Shown here: in pieces, positions 27,001 through 34,473 of the stretch | How the letters are laid out: the number at the start of each line of letters is the position of its first letter | Numbering within the stretch: position 1 is the stretch's first letter | NCBI RefSeq assembly: GCF_042850945.1 | Contig: NZ_AP031496.1 | Coordinates: 744,001 to 808,000 of the forward strand | DNA from: Halioxenophilus aromaticivorans | GTDB taxonomy: Bacteria; Pseudomonadota; Gammaproteobacteria; Pseudomonadales; Cellvibrionaceae | Length of the DNA stretch: 64,000 nt | Direction of reading: 5' to 3' | Translations under genes and position numbers: made by a program | The notes under the pieces: generated by a model | The model's database searches: none | Told to the model about the DNA's origin: nothing | What the model saw: the letters and a program-made list of their open reading frames with translations, nothing else

Positions 27001-27403
27001 CACCCAGGGCCTGTGTTTTGAGATTACAGAAACCGCCGCCATTGGCAATTTTGAAGCCGCCAAACGCTTTATTGTGGCGTTGAAAGAAATTGGCTGCAGT
27101 TTCTCGCTGGATGACTTTGGCAGTGGTTTGTCGTCCTTCGGATATTTAAAAAATCTGCCGGTGGATTACTTAAAAATCGATGGAGTGTTTATTAAAGATA
27201 TTTTAAATAACCGGGTGGACAAGGTGATGGTGGATTCCATTACTAAGCTGGCCCACGAGCTAGGCCTAAAAACCGTGGCAGAATTTGTCAGCTCCGAGGC
27301 CATCGCCGAACAGTTGCGAGAATTAGGCGTAGACTACGGCCAAGGGTATTTTCTGGCCAAACCTCAGCCCCTGCATACGTTAACCGCGGCCGTAGAACCC
27401 TAG
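24005..27403 (+). CDS. Ammonium-transporter-like sensor fused to PAS-PAS-GGDEF-EAL
   Basis: 1132 residues. Residues 1-385 are an Amt/Rh-family membrane domain of about 11 TM (LTAQVGFACVEAGLVQTNN, FVDFAGSTALHVSAG). Two PAS domains (about 450-560 and 565-680), GGDEF (about 690-850) and EAL (about 875-1125) follow. GGDEF is intact at 782-786 with I-site R773-D776. The EAL signature reads EVF at 914-916 and the usual downstream Arg is His, but FEITETA and DDFGSGLSSFGYL are kept, so phosphodiesterase activity is doubtful. In the Amt part the first twin-His is H168. The second falls in VVAVFLGAGAWG, where Phe (about 323) replaces His. This points to an ammonium sensor controlling c-di-GMP rather than a transporter. 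Related Amt-GGDEF-EAL fusions are known, for example in Shewanella. Confidence 0.93.
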   Translation: MINPLDNTDPSWLVLSAALVLTAQVGFACVEAGLVQTNNRINIAIKGMACAVFAVLAFWLIGFGVMAGNDVGGWMGTSLFAVDIRNQTTAVGAYFLFNAALCVTGVAVVSLAVAERMRFNGYLCLSLLVAGLIFPAAGHWVWARQDGAPAGWLSRLGFVDFAGSTALHVSAGAAALAAALVLGPRLGGFMDAGTKRTVSGNVSIAFAGLAFLLVAWFGLVGGSDSAFGNQVPAIIANLLLSAAAATGTALLVSRLDLLSSQSSVLTPLTGCLAGLVAICGGGFAVSSGSAVIIGVGAALAMSIIDHILVQRRIDDVACVVAVFLGAGAWGSLTVALFIDEAELQMTTRAAQLGVQSLGVVSVAVWSFAVCFVALKLINIVWPLRVSEEAELDGLDHQEHGIESRLQRLLKVLDKHGDEPALEPTGQVTLSEIGQTAERYKRVLDSIDKAVRKAQAIVRDLPQGVLTCNSEGIITSINPAAETIFGVASAEAIGRSIKVLFAKERIVRDDKQERLFGVLELNRTIETFGVHPGRESFRVEVTASQGEANGQQQLIVLVRDIHNKRQLEDQLFKEQERALVTLGSIADGVITTDVNGKVKYLNAAAERLTGWGSAEARGFPFERVFLNSEDQSHIVGKLQKVLAGSALSEDFNQTTLQGKRGNEQPVSYTLAPIKDQFGDTFGCVAVFHDVTSTQALQRKLSHQATHDDLTGVLNRNGFERVAQRLLNRSVNLGEQHVLGFMDLDQFKTVNDTCGHQAGDELLRQIAQLIKKQLRSDDTLARMGGDEFCILLQNCNEDNGLHIAEIIRDAIAAYRFSWEGKQFSVGASIGLVKITRDTPSLPKLMSLADSACYAAKDEGRNRVNLYRPNDLELAERRGQVEWIAKIRQALDTDSLRLFFQPIEPLQGERQATGHIEVFVHLLGENGKLVPPGAFIPAAERYSVIQEVDMWVVRNALAWLGDYQRRPAASPMVCSINLSGTTISDKKSLDKIIELIEDSQVDTQGLCFEITETAAIGNFEAAKRFIVALKEIGCSFSLDDFGSGLSSFGYLKNLPVDYLKIDGVFIKDILNNRVDKVMVDSITKLAHELGLKTVAEFVSSEAIAEQLRELGVDYGQGYFLAKPQPLHTLTAAVEP

Positions 27404-27429
27404 GCCCCAGAGTAAACTCTTACAGCAGC

Positions 27430-28308
27430 CTATTGTTTTAAGACTTCTACCAATGCGCGGGTGGCTTCATCCATGGCTTCCATGGGAGTCACCAGCGCAT
27501 TGGCCAGCGCATTATGCGCAGCGCTGGAAGGCATCTGCTGGCCTATTCTGCGCACTGTGTTGGCAACAATTGTTTGAGCTTTACCGGCGTTTTCCAGTAA
27601 GTTTTTTAAGGCTAAATCGGTGGAAACATTGGCCTCTTTTGGGTGCCAACAATCGTAATCGGTAACCATGGCCAGGGTGGCGTAGGCTATTTGAGCCTCC
27701 AGCGCCAGCTTGGCCTCTGGCATGTTGGTCATGCCGATCACATCCGCCCCCATGGCGCGGTACCAATTGGACTCCGCCAGGGAAGAAAACTGCGGCCCTT
27801 CGATGCACAGGTAGGTGCCGCCACGGTGGCACTGCACCGCTTCTTGCGATGGCAACTCAGCCACGGCCTGGGCCAGTAAATCGCTGAGTAATGTGCAAAC
27901 CGGTTGGGCCATGGACACATGGGCCACCGCGCCCTGGCCAAAAAACGTGGTTTTGCGTTGTTTGGTTAAATCGATAAATTGATCCGGTAGAACCATATCT
28001 TTAGGCGCTAGCGGCTCTTGCAGGCTGCCCACGGCGGACACCGAAATAATGTATTTTACGCCGCACATTTTTAGCGCGAACAGATTCGCCAAGTAGGGCA
28101 CCTCGGAAGGGATCAGGCGGTGCCCAGCGCCATGACGCGCCAAAAAAATCACACTCACGCCATCGATGGTGCCGTACACTAAATTACCGGATGGGCGGCC
28201 AAAGGGTGTATCGAGGCTGAATTCCTGCCGGTTTTGCAGGGCTTCCATTTGGTATAAGCCACTGCCACCAATCACGCCAATACTGGCCTTGTTTATAATA
28301 GATTCCAC
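27430..28308 (-). CDS. mtnP: S-methyl-5'-thioadenosine phosphorylase (MTAP family)
   Basis: Phosphorolysis of methylthioadenosine to adenine and 5-methylthioribose-1-phosphate, in methionine salvage and polyamine by-product clearance. 292 residues. Phosphate loop GVIGGSGLYQM; RHGAGHRLIPSEVPY; IEGPQFSSLAESNWYR; GMTNMPEAKLALEAQIAYATLAMVTDYDCW (split here by the family's conserved positions). The Asp residues in TDYDCW favour 6-amino purines, so MTA is a better substrate guess than methylthioinosine. It converges with the Amt fusion gene, 26 bp apart. Confidence 0.92.
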   Translation of the reverse strand: MESIINKASIGVIGGSGLYQMEALQNRQEFSLDTPFGRPSGNLVYGTIDGVSVIFLARHGAGHRLIPSEVPYLANLFALKMCGVKYIISVSAVGSLQEPLAPKDMVLPDQFIDLTKQRKTTFFGQGAVAHVSMAQPVCTLLSDLLAQAVAELPSQEAVQCHRGGTYLCIEGPQFSSLAESNWYRAMGADVIGMTNMPEAKLALEAQIAYATLAMVTDYDCWHPKEANVSTDLALKNLLENAGKAQTIVANTVRRIGQQMPSSAAHNALANALVTPMEAMDEATRALVEVLKQ

Positions 28309-28556
28309 GTGGTCGCCTCATTTAGATACCCAGTCATTGATGGGATTAGCCAGTACCTTACGGTATTCTGTTGCCCGCCGGTAGCGTGCCTCTAACTGGG
28401 CGCACAATGTTAGCTTGTGGCGGGCCTGTAATGGTCACCAACTTATCACAATATTGGCGTAACAATGGCACAAAGTTGTGCCGAAAAAAGCGAAGTGTGT
28501 GCAGGCTTTGAGGTTGCAATCAAAGAATAATGCCGGGGTTTTACGGTGAGGTTCTT

Positions 28557-28625
28557 ATGTCCGCCCCTGAGTCCAGTTCCGTGTACCAATTCCATGAACT
28601 AATTCAATGGGTTGCTAAAGAGTAG
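28557..28625 (+). CDS. Putative 22-residue leader peptide coupled to glycosyltransferase gene
   Basis: ATG at 28557, preceded by GGTGAGG, encodes MSAPESSSVYQFHELIQWVA plus two residues, then TAG at 28623-28625. The stop is two bases before the glycosyltransferase ATG, and AAAGAG at its end doubles as that gene's ribosome-binding site. The arrangement is typical of translational coupling; the peptide sequence itself matches nothing I know. It could be chance. Confidence 0.35.
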   Translation: MSAPESSSVYQFHELIQWVAKE

Positions 28626-28627
28626 AA

Positions 28628-29317
28628 ATGAATTGCCAAAGGTGTAGCCCCAGTGTTTCTGTGATTGTGCCCGTATTCAACGAGTGCGATAACCTGCCTG
28701 CGCTTTTGGCCCATGTGAAAAATCTAGCTGCACTGCAAGTCATTTTAGTCGATGGTGGCAGTTCTGATGGCAGTCAACAATTGCTGGCGGAATCGGGTTT
28801 AACCTGGTTGAGCAGCCGCCCGGGCAGGGCCCGGCAAATGAACGCCGGGGCTAGCCAGGCCACCGGTGATGTACTGTTATTTTTACACGCCGACACACGC
28901 TTGCCAGAGCACAGCTTGGCTTTACTGGGTGACGGTTTAGATAATTCCAACCGGGTATGGGGGCGGTTTAACGTTAGTATCGCAGGGGCGTCACCGTGGC
29001 TAAAATGCATTGCCTTTATGATGAACCAGCGCTCGCGGCTAACGGGCATTGCCACCGGCGACCAGGCCATTTTTATCCAGCGCCTGGTGTTTGAATCCTT
29101 GGGCGGCTACGCCGATATCGCATTGATGGAAGACGTCGAACTCAGCAAGCGGTTAAAGTGCTATGGCCCGCCGGTGTGCATTCGGCAAAAGGTCATTACC
29201 TCAGGCCGGCGTTGGCAAAAAAACGGCGTAGTAAAAACCGTGTTGCTAATGTGGTGGTTGCGATTCGCCTACTGGTGCGGTGTGTCGCCGGTTCGGCTAG
29301 CCCGCTGGTATTCCTGA
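28628..29317 (+). CDS. Family 2 glycosyltransferase (rSAM/selenodomain-associated transferase 2 type)
   Basis: 229-residue GT-A fold protein. N-terminal VSVIVPVFNECDNLPALLAHV, nucleotide-sugar site LVDGGSSDGSQQ, DxD-like FLHADTRLP, and GIATGDQAIFIQRLVFESLGG followed by MEDVELSKRLK. It matches the TIGR04283 group, normally encoded with a DUF2064 protein (next gene here) and a radical-SAM/selenodomain protein, in clusters linked to arsenosugar-type products. No radical-SAM gene is nearby. Its ribosome-binding site overlaps the preceding small ORF. Confidence 0.87.
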   Translation: MNCQRCSPSVSVIVPVFNECDNLPALLAHVKNLAALQVILVDGGSSDGSQQLLAESGLTWLSSRPGRARQMNAGASQATGDVLLFLHADTRLPEHSLALLGDGLDNSNRVWGRFNVSIAGASPWLKCIAFMMNQRSRLTGIATGDQAIFIQRLVFESLGGYADIALMEDVELSKRLKCYGPPVCIRQKVITSGRRWQKNGVVKTVLLMWWLRFAYWCGVSPVRLARWYS

Positions 29318-29395
29318 TGTAAGTATCAAGCGTTTCTTCACGGCCGTGCCACCAGTGCCGGTTTTAAAGTTTTTGAGATTCCAAGCGAGCCTTGT

Positions 29396-30019
29396 ATGCC
29401 AACCCATGTATTAATTTTTGCCAAGCAGCCGTTGCCTGGTTTCGCCAAAACTCGGTTGATACCAGCCCTGGGTGAAGCTGGGGCTGCGCAATTGGCCGAA
29501 GGCTTATTGCAGCACGCTGTGCAGCAGGCCAAGGCTGCTGACATAGGCCCGGTATCCTTACACTTTACGCCGGCCCAGTGGCCGGTTGCCGCCCACGTTA
29601 ACCAGCCAGATTTTAGCTATCAGCCCCAGTGTGACGGCGACTTAGGCGCACGCATGGCCCATGCCTGTGGCCAAATTTCTGCACAGAACCCAGGCCGTGG
29701 TGTGTTGGTTATGGGTACCGATTGCCCGGCGCTCACCAGCGAAGTATTGCAACAGATGCACAGCGCCTTAGCCGATTACCATGCCTGTTTGGTGCCCGCC
29801 AATGACGGCGGCTATGTAGCCTTGGCTATGCGAGAATGTCAGGCCGAGGTGTTTAGCAATATCGCGTGGAGTACACCGGCGGTGGCGCCCACCACTCGGC
29901 AAAGGATGCAAGCGCTGGGCTGGCAATGGCGAGAATTACCGGCATTGGTGGATATCGACGAGGCCGAAGATCTCGCGTATTTGTCGGCAGATTTAAAAGC
30001 CATGGTGGGGCTAGGTTAA
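29396..30019 (+). CDS. DUF2064 nucleotidyl/glycosyl-transferase-like protein (transferase 1 type)
   Basis: 207 residues, TIGR04282-like. Starts VLIFAKQPLPGFAKTRLIPALGEAGAA, which resembles nucleotidyltransferase (GT-A) folds. Central GVLVMGTDCPALTSEVL, then VPANDGGYVALAM and VDIDEAEDLAYL. It is the usual partner of the preceding transferase, and together they probably make or transfer an activated sugar. 78 bp separate the two genes. Confidence 0.87.
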   Translation: MPTHVLIFAKQPLPGFAKTRLIPALGEAGAAQLAEGLLQHAVQQAKAADIGPVSLHFTPAQWPVAAHVNQPDFSYQPQCDGDLGARMAHACGQISAQNPGRGVLVMGTDCPALTSEVLQQMHSALADYHACLVPANDGGYVALAMRECQAEVFSNIAWSTPAVAPTTRQRMQALGWQWRELPALVDIDEAEDLAYLSADLKAMVGLG

Positions 30020-30021
30020 CC

Positions 30022-31062
30022 TTGGCCAGTCTGCGCGTTGTTCCGCAGCCGGTGGATGAGCATGTCTTTGCGCCGCCCTTTGCAGGCTTAAAATCTGCCC
30101 AGGCCATAGCGCGTTTTCCATTTCCCTTTACCCAGCCCGTGCAGGGCCCTTATCGGTACAGCGTTAATATCGAGCCCCACGAGACCGATGGCATCCCAGG
30201 CTCGCCCACCGAGCACTTTTTTGATGTCGATGAATTTTATTTTGCCGAGCTGCAAGAGCGCAGGCGAGCCCTAAAGGCAACGCCGCAACACTCCCAGGTA
30301 TTACCAGAGGTGACCGATGCCGCCCAGGAACTCACCCATCTCAGCCTGGCCCGCCTAGCGCACAGCTATCCGAATTATTTTATTTATTCCCCGCAGGGCC
30401 ATGGGTTTGTTTGGCAAAATCACTTAACTGGGCAAGCGCCAACACTGTTCGACCCTAATGCCCCGCTCACCGAATCGAAACCAGACCCGCTGCCGTTTTT
30501 AACTAGCCAACTGCCAGGGGACTGGGCGTTATTACAACAACAAGACAATCAGCTATGGCTTAAAGGTGGTGTGGTAACCGGCCCCGCCAGTTGGTCGTTA
30601 AGCGAGAAGTTGGGTATGAACTACCTGCAATGGCACAGCCCGGTGCCAGACCAGCATCAGGTTTTTCAGCGCTCCCTAAAATACCTGCTGCGCCTACCGC
30701 CCGGCCAGCCGGTACGGCGAAAAAACTGGGGCTTATGTGTGCACCCCAGGCTGGAGATGTCCATGGAGAATCGTCGCGAATGGCAACACGAACTGCAAAA
30801 CACCTCCGAAAACGATCTGCCGCAATTAGTAAACCTACGTGTGGAGCTGCAGGTGCTGGAGCGGCTGCCCAAGAGCCAAGCCATCGCGTTTTATATTCGC
30901 ACCTATTTTTTAAGCTTGGCAGAGCTTAAACAAAACCCTGAATGGGCAAGCCGGTTAGTCCAGGTGCTGGAGGAGTTATCCAGCGATATTGCCGAATACA
31001 AAAATATTGCTGGCGTAAGAATGTTGATCATAAAATACCTATCGGGTGCCAGGCATTATTGA
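30022..31062 (+). CDS. DUF3445 family protein (heme-dependent oxidative N-demethylase-like)
   Basis: 346 residues if it begins at TTG 30022, two bases after the DUF2064 stop. No ATG exists between that stop and the conserved region (QPVDEHVFAPPF), and an ATG further upstream would read 156 bases through the neighbour in another frame. Family features are FTQPVQGPYRYSVNIEP, LPFLTSQLPGDWALLQQ, SEKLGMNYLQWHSPVPDQ and RRKNWGLCVHPRLEMS. Characterised members are the heme-PAS alpha subunit of dimethylamine-oxidising demethylases. The partner electron-transfer subunits are absent here, so the substrate is open. Probably co-transcribed with the two transferases. Confidence 0.8.
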   Translation: MASLRVVPQPVDEHVFAPPFAGLKSAQAIARFPFPFTQPVQGPYRYSVNIEPHETDGIPGSPTEHFFDVDEFYFAELQERRRALKATPQHSQVLPEVTDAAQELTHLSLARLAHSYPNYFIYSPQGHGFVWQNHLTGQAPTLFDPNAPLTESKPDPLPFLTSQLPGDWALLQQQDNQLWLKGGVVTGPASWSLSEKLGMNYLQWHSPVPDQHQVFQRSLKYLLRLPPGQPVRRKNWGLCVHPRLEMSMENRREWQHELQNTSENDLPQLVNLRVELQVLERLPKSQAIAFYIRTYFLSLAELKQNPEWASRLVQVLEELSSDIAEYKNIAGVRMLIIKYLSGARHY

Positions 31063-31976
31063 AGAAGCTCATCCAAATCGGCGTTGTCAATTGCCGATAG
31101 GATTTTCTTTGAGTTCGCTTCGATTTCGGATATCTGGCTGGGAAGGAACTCCAACGACATTAGTTGTTTTTGGTTGCTGAGGTTACAGTACTCGCTTAAG
31201 AGTGAGCACAGGGCCAACTCATAACCGTTGTAGTATTCCCGGTCATAAACATTACCATGATACTGCACTAAATAAGACGCCAAGCTGCCTAGCGTTGAGC
31301 TATCCAAAGCGTCTGTTTTAAAGGCTTTTTCGACGATGGCTTTGGCTTCCGGTTCTTTAAATTGATCCGGGTGAATTTGAAAATAAGTGTTGGAGCCCAA
31401 GATATCCCCCGTCGCATGGGATTTTACGATCCACTCATAGTGTGTGTTCCAATCTTTTAGCTTTTCCGCTGAGAGCATATCGATTAGGTTGCTACATCTT
31501 GTGTAGTCAGCTTTTGCCGCTTTGAGGGAGCGCTTGCACCAATCGACATCTATGTCGGATAAACAGCGTTCTTCGTCGGCTTCTGTCTTTGGTCTAACAC
31601 CCATGCAAGCTTTTAAAGACATAGCAACCCAATACATTGCTCTGCCGTCGCCGTCCATTGCGTGTCCTATATTATCTAAATAAATCTCATCCGGTGTTTT
31701 GGGCGCCAGTGCAAGTAAAATGTCATCCCTTGCACCATCTTTATACAAAGTGTCGAGTAGTTGGGCCTTAGACGGCTGCTCTTCGCTTTCTTCAATATTT
31801 ACCGGGTGCGTTATCTCGTTCGTTAATTTATTAACTAAACCGCTGTCGGTTTCATTGTTTATCGAAATGCCCGTGGTTGATATTTCTGGTTCGTGGTTTT
31901 CTGTCTTTCGGAGAACAATTATTGCAGAAAGTACCAAGGCGATTATTAGAACTAGGTAGATTGATTTTCTTTTCAT
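31056..31976 (-). CDS. Membrane-anchored periplasmic protein with conserved-looking Cys, unknown function
   Basis: 306 residues: basic N-terminus, one TM helix (SIYLVLIIALVLSAIIVL), then a mostly helical periplasmic domain. Cys residues are grouped (SLKACMGVR, EERCLSDIDVDWCKRSLK, DYTRCSNL, LALCSLLSEYCNLSN), suggesting disulfides. The helix pattern (GRAMYWVAMSLKAC) is faintly Sel1-like, but no clean repeat is visible. Base composition is more AT-rich than the flanking genes, a possible sign of transfer. It converges with, and overlaps by 7 bp, the DUF3445 gene. Not recognised. Confidence 0.75.
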   Translation of the reverse strand: MKRKSIYLVLIIALVLSAIIVLRKTENHEPEISTTGISINNETDSGLVNKLTNEITHPVNIEESEEQPSKAQLLDTLYKDGARDDILLALAPKTPDEIYLDNIGHAMDGDGRAMYWVAMSLKACMGVRPKTEADEERCLSDIDVDWCKRSLKAAKADYTRCSNLIDMLSAEKLKDWNTHYEWIVKSHATGDILGSNTYFQIHPDQFKEPEAKAIVEKAFKTDALDSSTLGSLASYLVQYHGNVYDREYYNGYELALCSLLSEYCNLSNQKQLMSLEFLPSQISEIEANSKKILSAIDNADLDELLQ

Positions 31977-32173
31977 AGGGGCTGCCTATGCCTTTGGGAA
32001 TCGGCTTTTTCTCTGTTAAGAGTACCTTAAATGGGCGACTGTAATCCTTTCTTTACTGTTCTAGTTACACCTTTTTCGGTTGCATGGTCGTAACGGGGGA
32101 ATTGGGCGGAATTTGAATGGAGCTAATGCTAGGGCTGGTTGCCTAGCTGATTGCTAGGTTCTAAAAGACAGTG

Positions 32174-32929
32174 CTAGGCAGCAAAAAAGAAGCGATACAA
32201 AATCCGCGCAGCTAAAACCGTTAATACCCAGCGGAAGGCGGTTTTAAACAGTTGCTCTGGGAGTTTGTCCAGCAGGGATAAGCCCACCTTGGTGCCAATA
32301 TAGCCGGCAACAATCATTAGCCCAATCACCCCCAGCCAGGGGGTGAAAGCAAAACCGGCCACACCAAACACCGCCAGTTTTAAAATGTGTTGCGAGGTCA
32401 TGCAGCTGGAAAAGTTAGCAGTGTATTGCCACTTGCTAACGCCATCGCGGCCCAGCCACGCGGACACCAGTGGCCCGGTGGCGCCTACCAGAACCGATAC
32501 GCTGGTGGTAATTAACCCGCCCAGGGCCAAGCCCCAGGGTTTGCGGCCCAGGCCAATATTGGGCAGCGGCCCCCAGCTTAAGTAGAGAATAAACGCCGCC
32601 ACCGCCACGGGAATAAAGCTGGCATCAAACTGATTGAGTAACCAAAGCGATAGCACCGCGGCAACCACGCTGCCGGCAAAAAACCAGCCGACAATGGCGT
32701 TTTCTCGATGGCTGCGGGTGAGCCAAGCGCGGCCAGCATTGGAGCCAAGTTGCACCACGCCGTGGACAGGTACCAAGGCTATGGGCGGTAATACATTGGC
32801 CATAACGATAATTAAAAAAGAGCCGCCGCCCACCCCTAGCGCCGCCGACAGCGCCGAGCCCAGAAAGCTACTGACGGCGAGTAGAGCAACGGTCCATAGG
32901 GGTAGGTCAGCAAACATGCTGCTAACCAT
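32174..32929 (-). CDS. TauE/SafE family sulfite/organosulfonate exporter-like permease
   Basis: 251-residue membrane protein with about eight TM helices and the duplicated TauE/SafE glycine-rich motifs: SSFLGSALSAALGVGGGSFLI near the N-terminus (split by the membrane hairpin) and SVLVGATGPLVSAWLGRDG in the second half. Family roles include export of sulfite, sulfoacetate or small carboxylates. Its start overlaps the stop of the upstream Na+/alanine symporter gene by 8 bp, so the two are likely co-translated. Confidence 0.86.
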   Translation of the reverse strand: MVSSMFADLPLWTVALLAVSSFLGSALSAALGVGGGSFLIIVMANVLPPIALVPVHGVVQLGSNAGRAWLTRSHRENAIVGWFFAGSVVAAVLSLWLLNQFDASFIPVAVAAFILYLSWGPLPNIGLGRKPWGLALGGLITTSVSVLVGATGPLVSAWLGRDGVSKWQYTANFSSCMTSQHILKLAVFGVAGFAFTPWLGVIGLMIVAGYIGTKVGLSLLDKLPEQLFKTAFRWVLTVLAARILYRFFFAA

Positions 32930-34442
32930 CTTTCAGTTGCGGCTCGCTCTTATTACCTGTGGTTTCGGAGTAGCGTTGCTCCCAAAACTCGGCCTTGCTG
33001 ATGCCCAGGGCTTTTGGGTCGAAGGTGTAATCTTTAACGCCTTGCTTGCGCTGGGCTTCGTAATCTTTCAGCGCGGCAAAGGCCGGCCGAGAGATAAAAA
33101 AGATCACCAAAATACCCACAATGTTTAGCCAGGCAGTAAGGCCTACGCCGAAATCACCCAGCCCCCAGGCGAGGTCGGCGGTTTTGATGGTGCCGTAAAA
33201 TGTGGCCGCCATTAGGCCGATTTTTAAAGCCAAGCCTAATGCGGGTACGTGCAAAAAGCGGTTGAGGTAGGCGACGTTGGTTTCAGCAATGTAGTAGTAA
33301 GCCAGGATAGTAGTAAAGGCAAAGAACATCAGGGCAAAGGCGACAAAGGGCGCGCCTACTGTGGGGAGTGTTGATTCGATGGCGGCTTGGGTAAAGGCCG
33401 GACTGTTGGCGGCGATTTCAGCGGCCACGTTTTGCACCAAGAAGGTTTCGCCGGGGCCGTGCACGTTGTAAGCGCCGGTAATTAAAATCATAAAGGCGGT
33501 GGCGGAGCAAACAAACAGAGTATCTACATACACACTAAACGCCTGTACCAAACCCTGCTGGGCGGGGTGGTCAACCTCGGCGGCAGCGGCGGGGTGGGGG
33601 CCGGTGCCCTGACCGGCCTCATTGGAATAAACCCCTCGCTTTACACCCCAGCCAATGGCGGCTCCAAGGCCTGCGATAGGGCTAAAGGCATCCGATAAAA
33701 TCATACCCACAATACCGGGTAGCTCGGTAATATTTAGGGCCACAATAACGCTAGCAACAATAATGTAAGTCAGTGCCATAAAAGGCACCACGATTTGGGC
33801 CACGGCGGCAATGCGCTTAACGCCGCCAAAAATAATCAGTGCCAGGGCAATTAAAATAACGGTGCCCACGAGTATTTTAGTAAAACTAAAATCCCCCAGG
33901 CCGGTGCTAATAATGGCGCCGCTGCCAAAGGCCGTTTCCACCGCGTTGCCGATACTGTTGGCCTGCACCCCGGGTAAGCACAAACCGCAGGAGATGATCA
34001 TCGCCACGGCGAAAACCACGCCGTACCATCTTTGCCCCAAGGCCTTTTCAAAATAAAACGCAGGCCCGCCGCGATACTGGCCGTTGTCTTCTTCTTTATA
34101 AATTTGCGCCAGTGTCGATTCTATGTAAGCAGTAGCAGCGCCTAAGAAGGCCACTACCCACATCCAAAACACCGCACCTGGGCCGCCGAAGCCTATGGCG
34201 GCGGCAACTCCGGCAATATTACCCGTACCCACTCGGCCGGACAACGACACCGCCAGTGCTTGGAACGACGAGATACCCTTATCGGAATCTTTGTTGGTGA
34301 ACAGCAAAATGCACATTTCTTTAAACATGCGCACCTGCACAAAGCGTGTCAGCACGGAATAAAACAGGCCTGCGCCTAGGCACAAATAAATTAAGGCCGG
34401 GCTCCAAACGATTCCGTTAAGGGTGGATACCAGTTGTTCCAT
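32922..34442 (-). CDS. Sodium:alanine/glycine symporter, AGCS family
   Basis: 506 residues, about 11 TM helices. Family landmarks are FQALAVSLSGRVGTGNIAGV, GGPGAVFWMWVVAFLGAAT, the long motif beginning SNEAGQGTGPHPAAAAE, and ESTLAQIYKEED. It imports alanine or glycine with Na+. This fits the Lrp-linked alanine dehydrogenase at the other end of the window, although the genes are not adjacent. It lies 31 bp downstream of the DAACS symporter gene on the same strand, so 35766-32174 is probably one transport operon. Confidence 0.94.
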   Translation of the reverse strand: MEQLVSTLNGIVWSPALIYLCLGAGLFYSVLTRFVQVRMFKEMCILLFTNKDSDKGISSFQALAVSLSGRVGTGNIAGVAAAIGFGGPGAVFWMWVVAFLGAATAYIESTLAQIYKEEDNGQYRGGPAFYFEKALGQRWYGVVFAVAMIISCGLCLPGVQANSIGNAVETAFGSGAIISTGLGDFSFTKILVGTVILIALALIIFGGVKRIAAVAQIVVPFMALTYIIVASVIVALNITELPGIVGMILSDAFSPIAGLGAAIGWGVKRGVYSNEAGQGTGPHPAAAAEVDHPAQQGLVQAFSVYVDTLFVCSATAFMILITGAYNVHGPGETFLVQNVAAEIAANSPAFTQAAIESTLPTVGAPFVAFALMFFAFTTILAYYYIAETNVAYLNRFLHVPALGLALKIGLMAATFYGTIKTADLAWGLGDFGVGLTAWLNIVGILVIFFISRPAFAALKDYEAQRKQGVKDYTFDPKALGISKAEFWEQRYSETTGNKSEPQLKDG

Positions 34443-34473
34443 AGGTGAGTCTCTAGTGGGTTAAGGCGAATAC

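Noticed and set aside
29866..30021. N-terminal extension of the DUF3445 protein
   Set aside because: These codons overlap DUF2064 in another frame, and conserved DUF3445 sequence begins after 30022.
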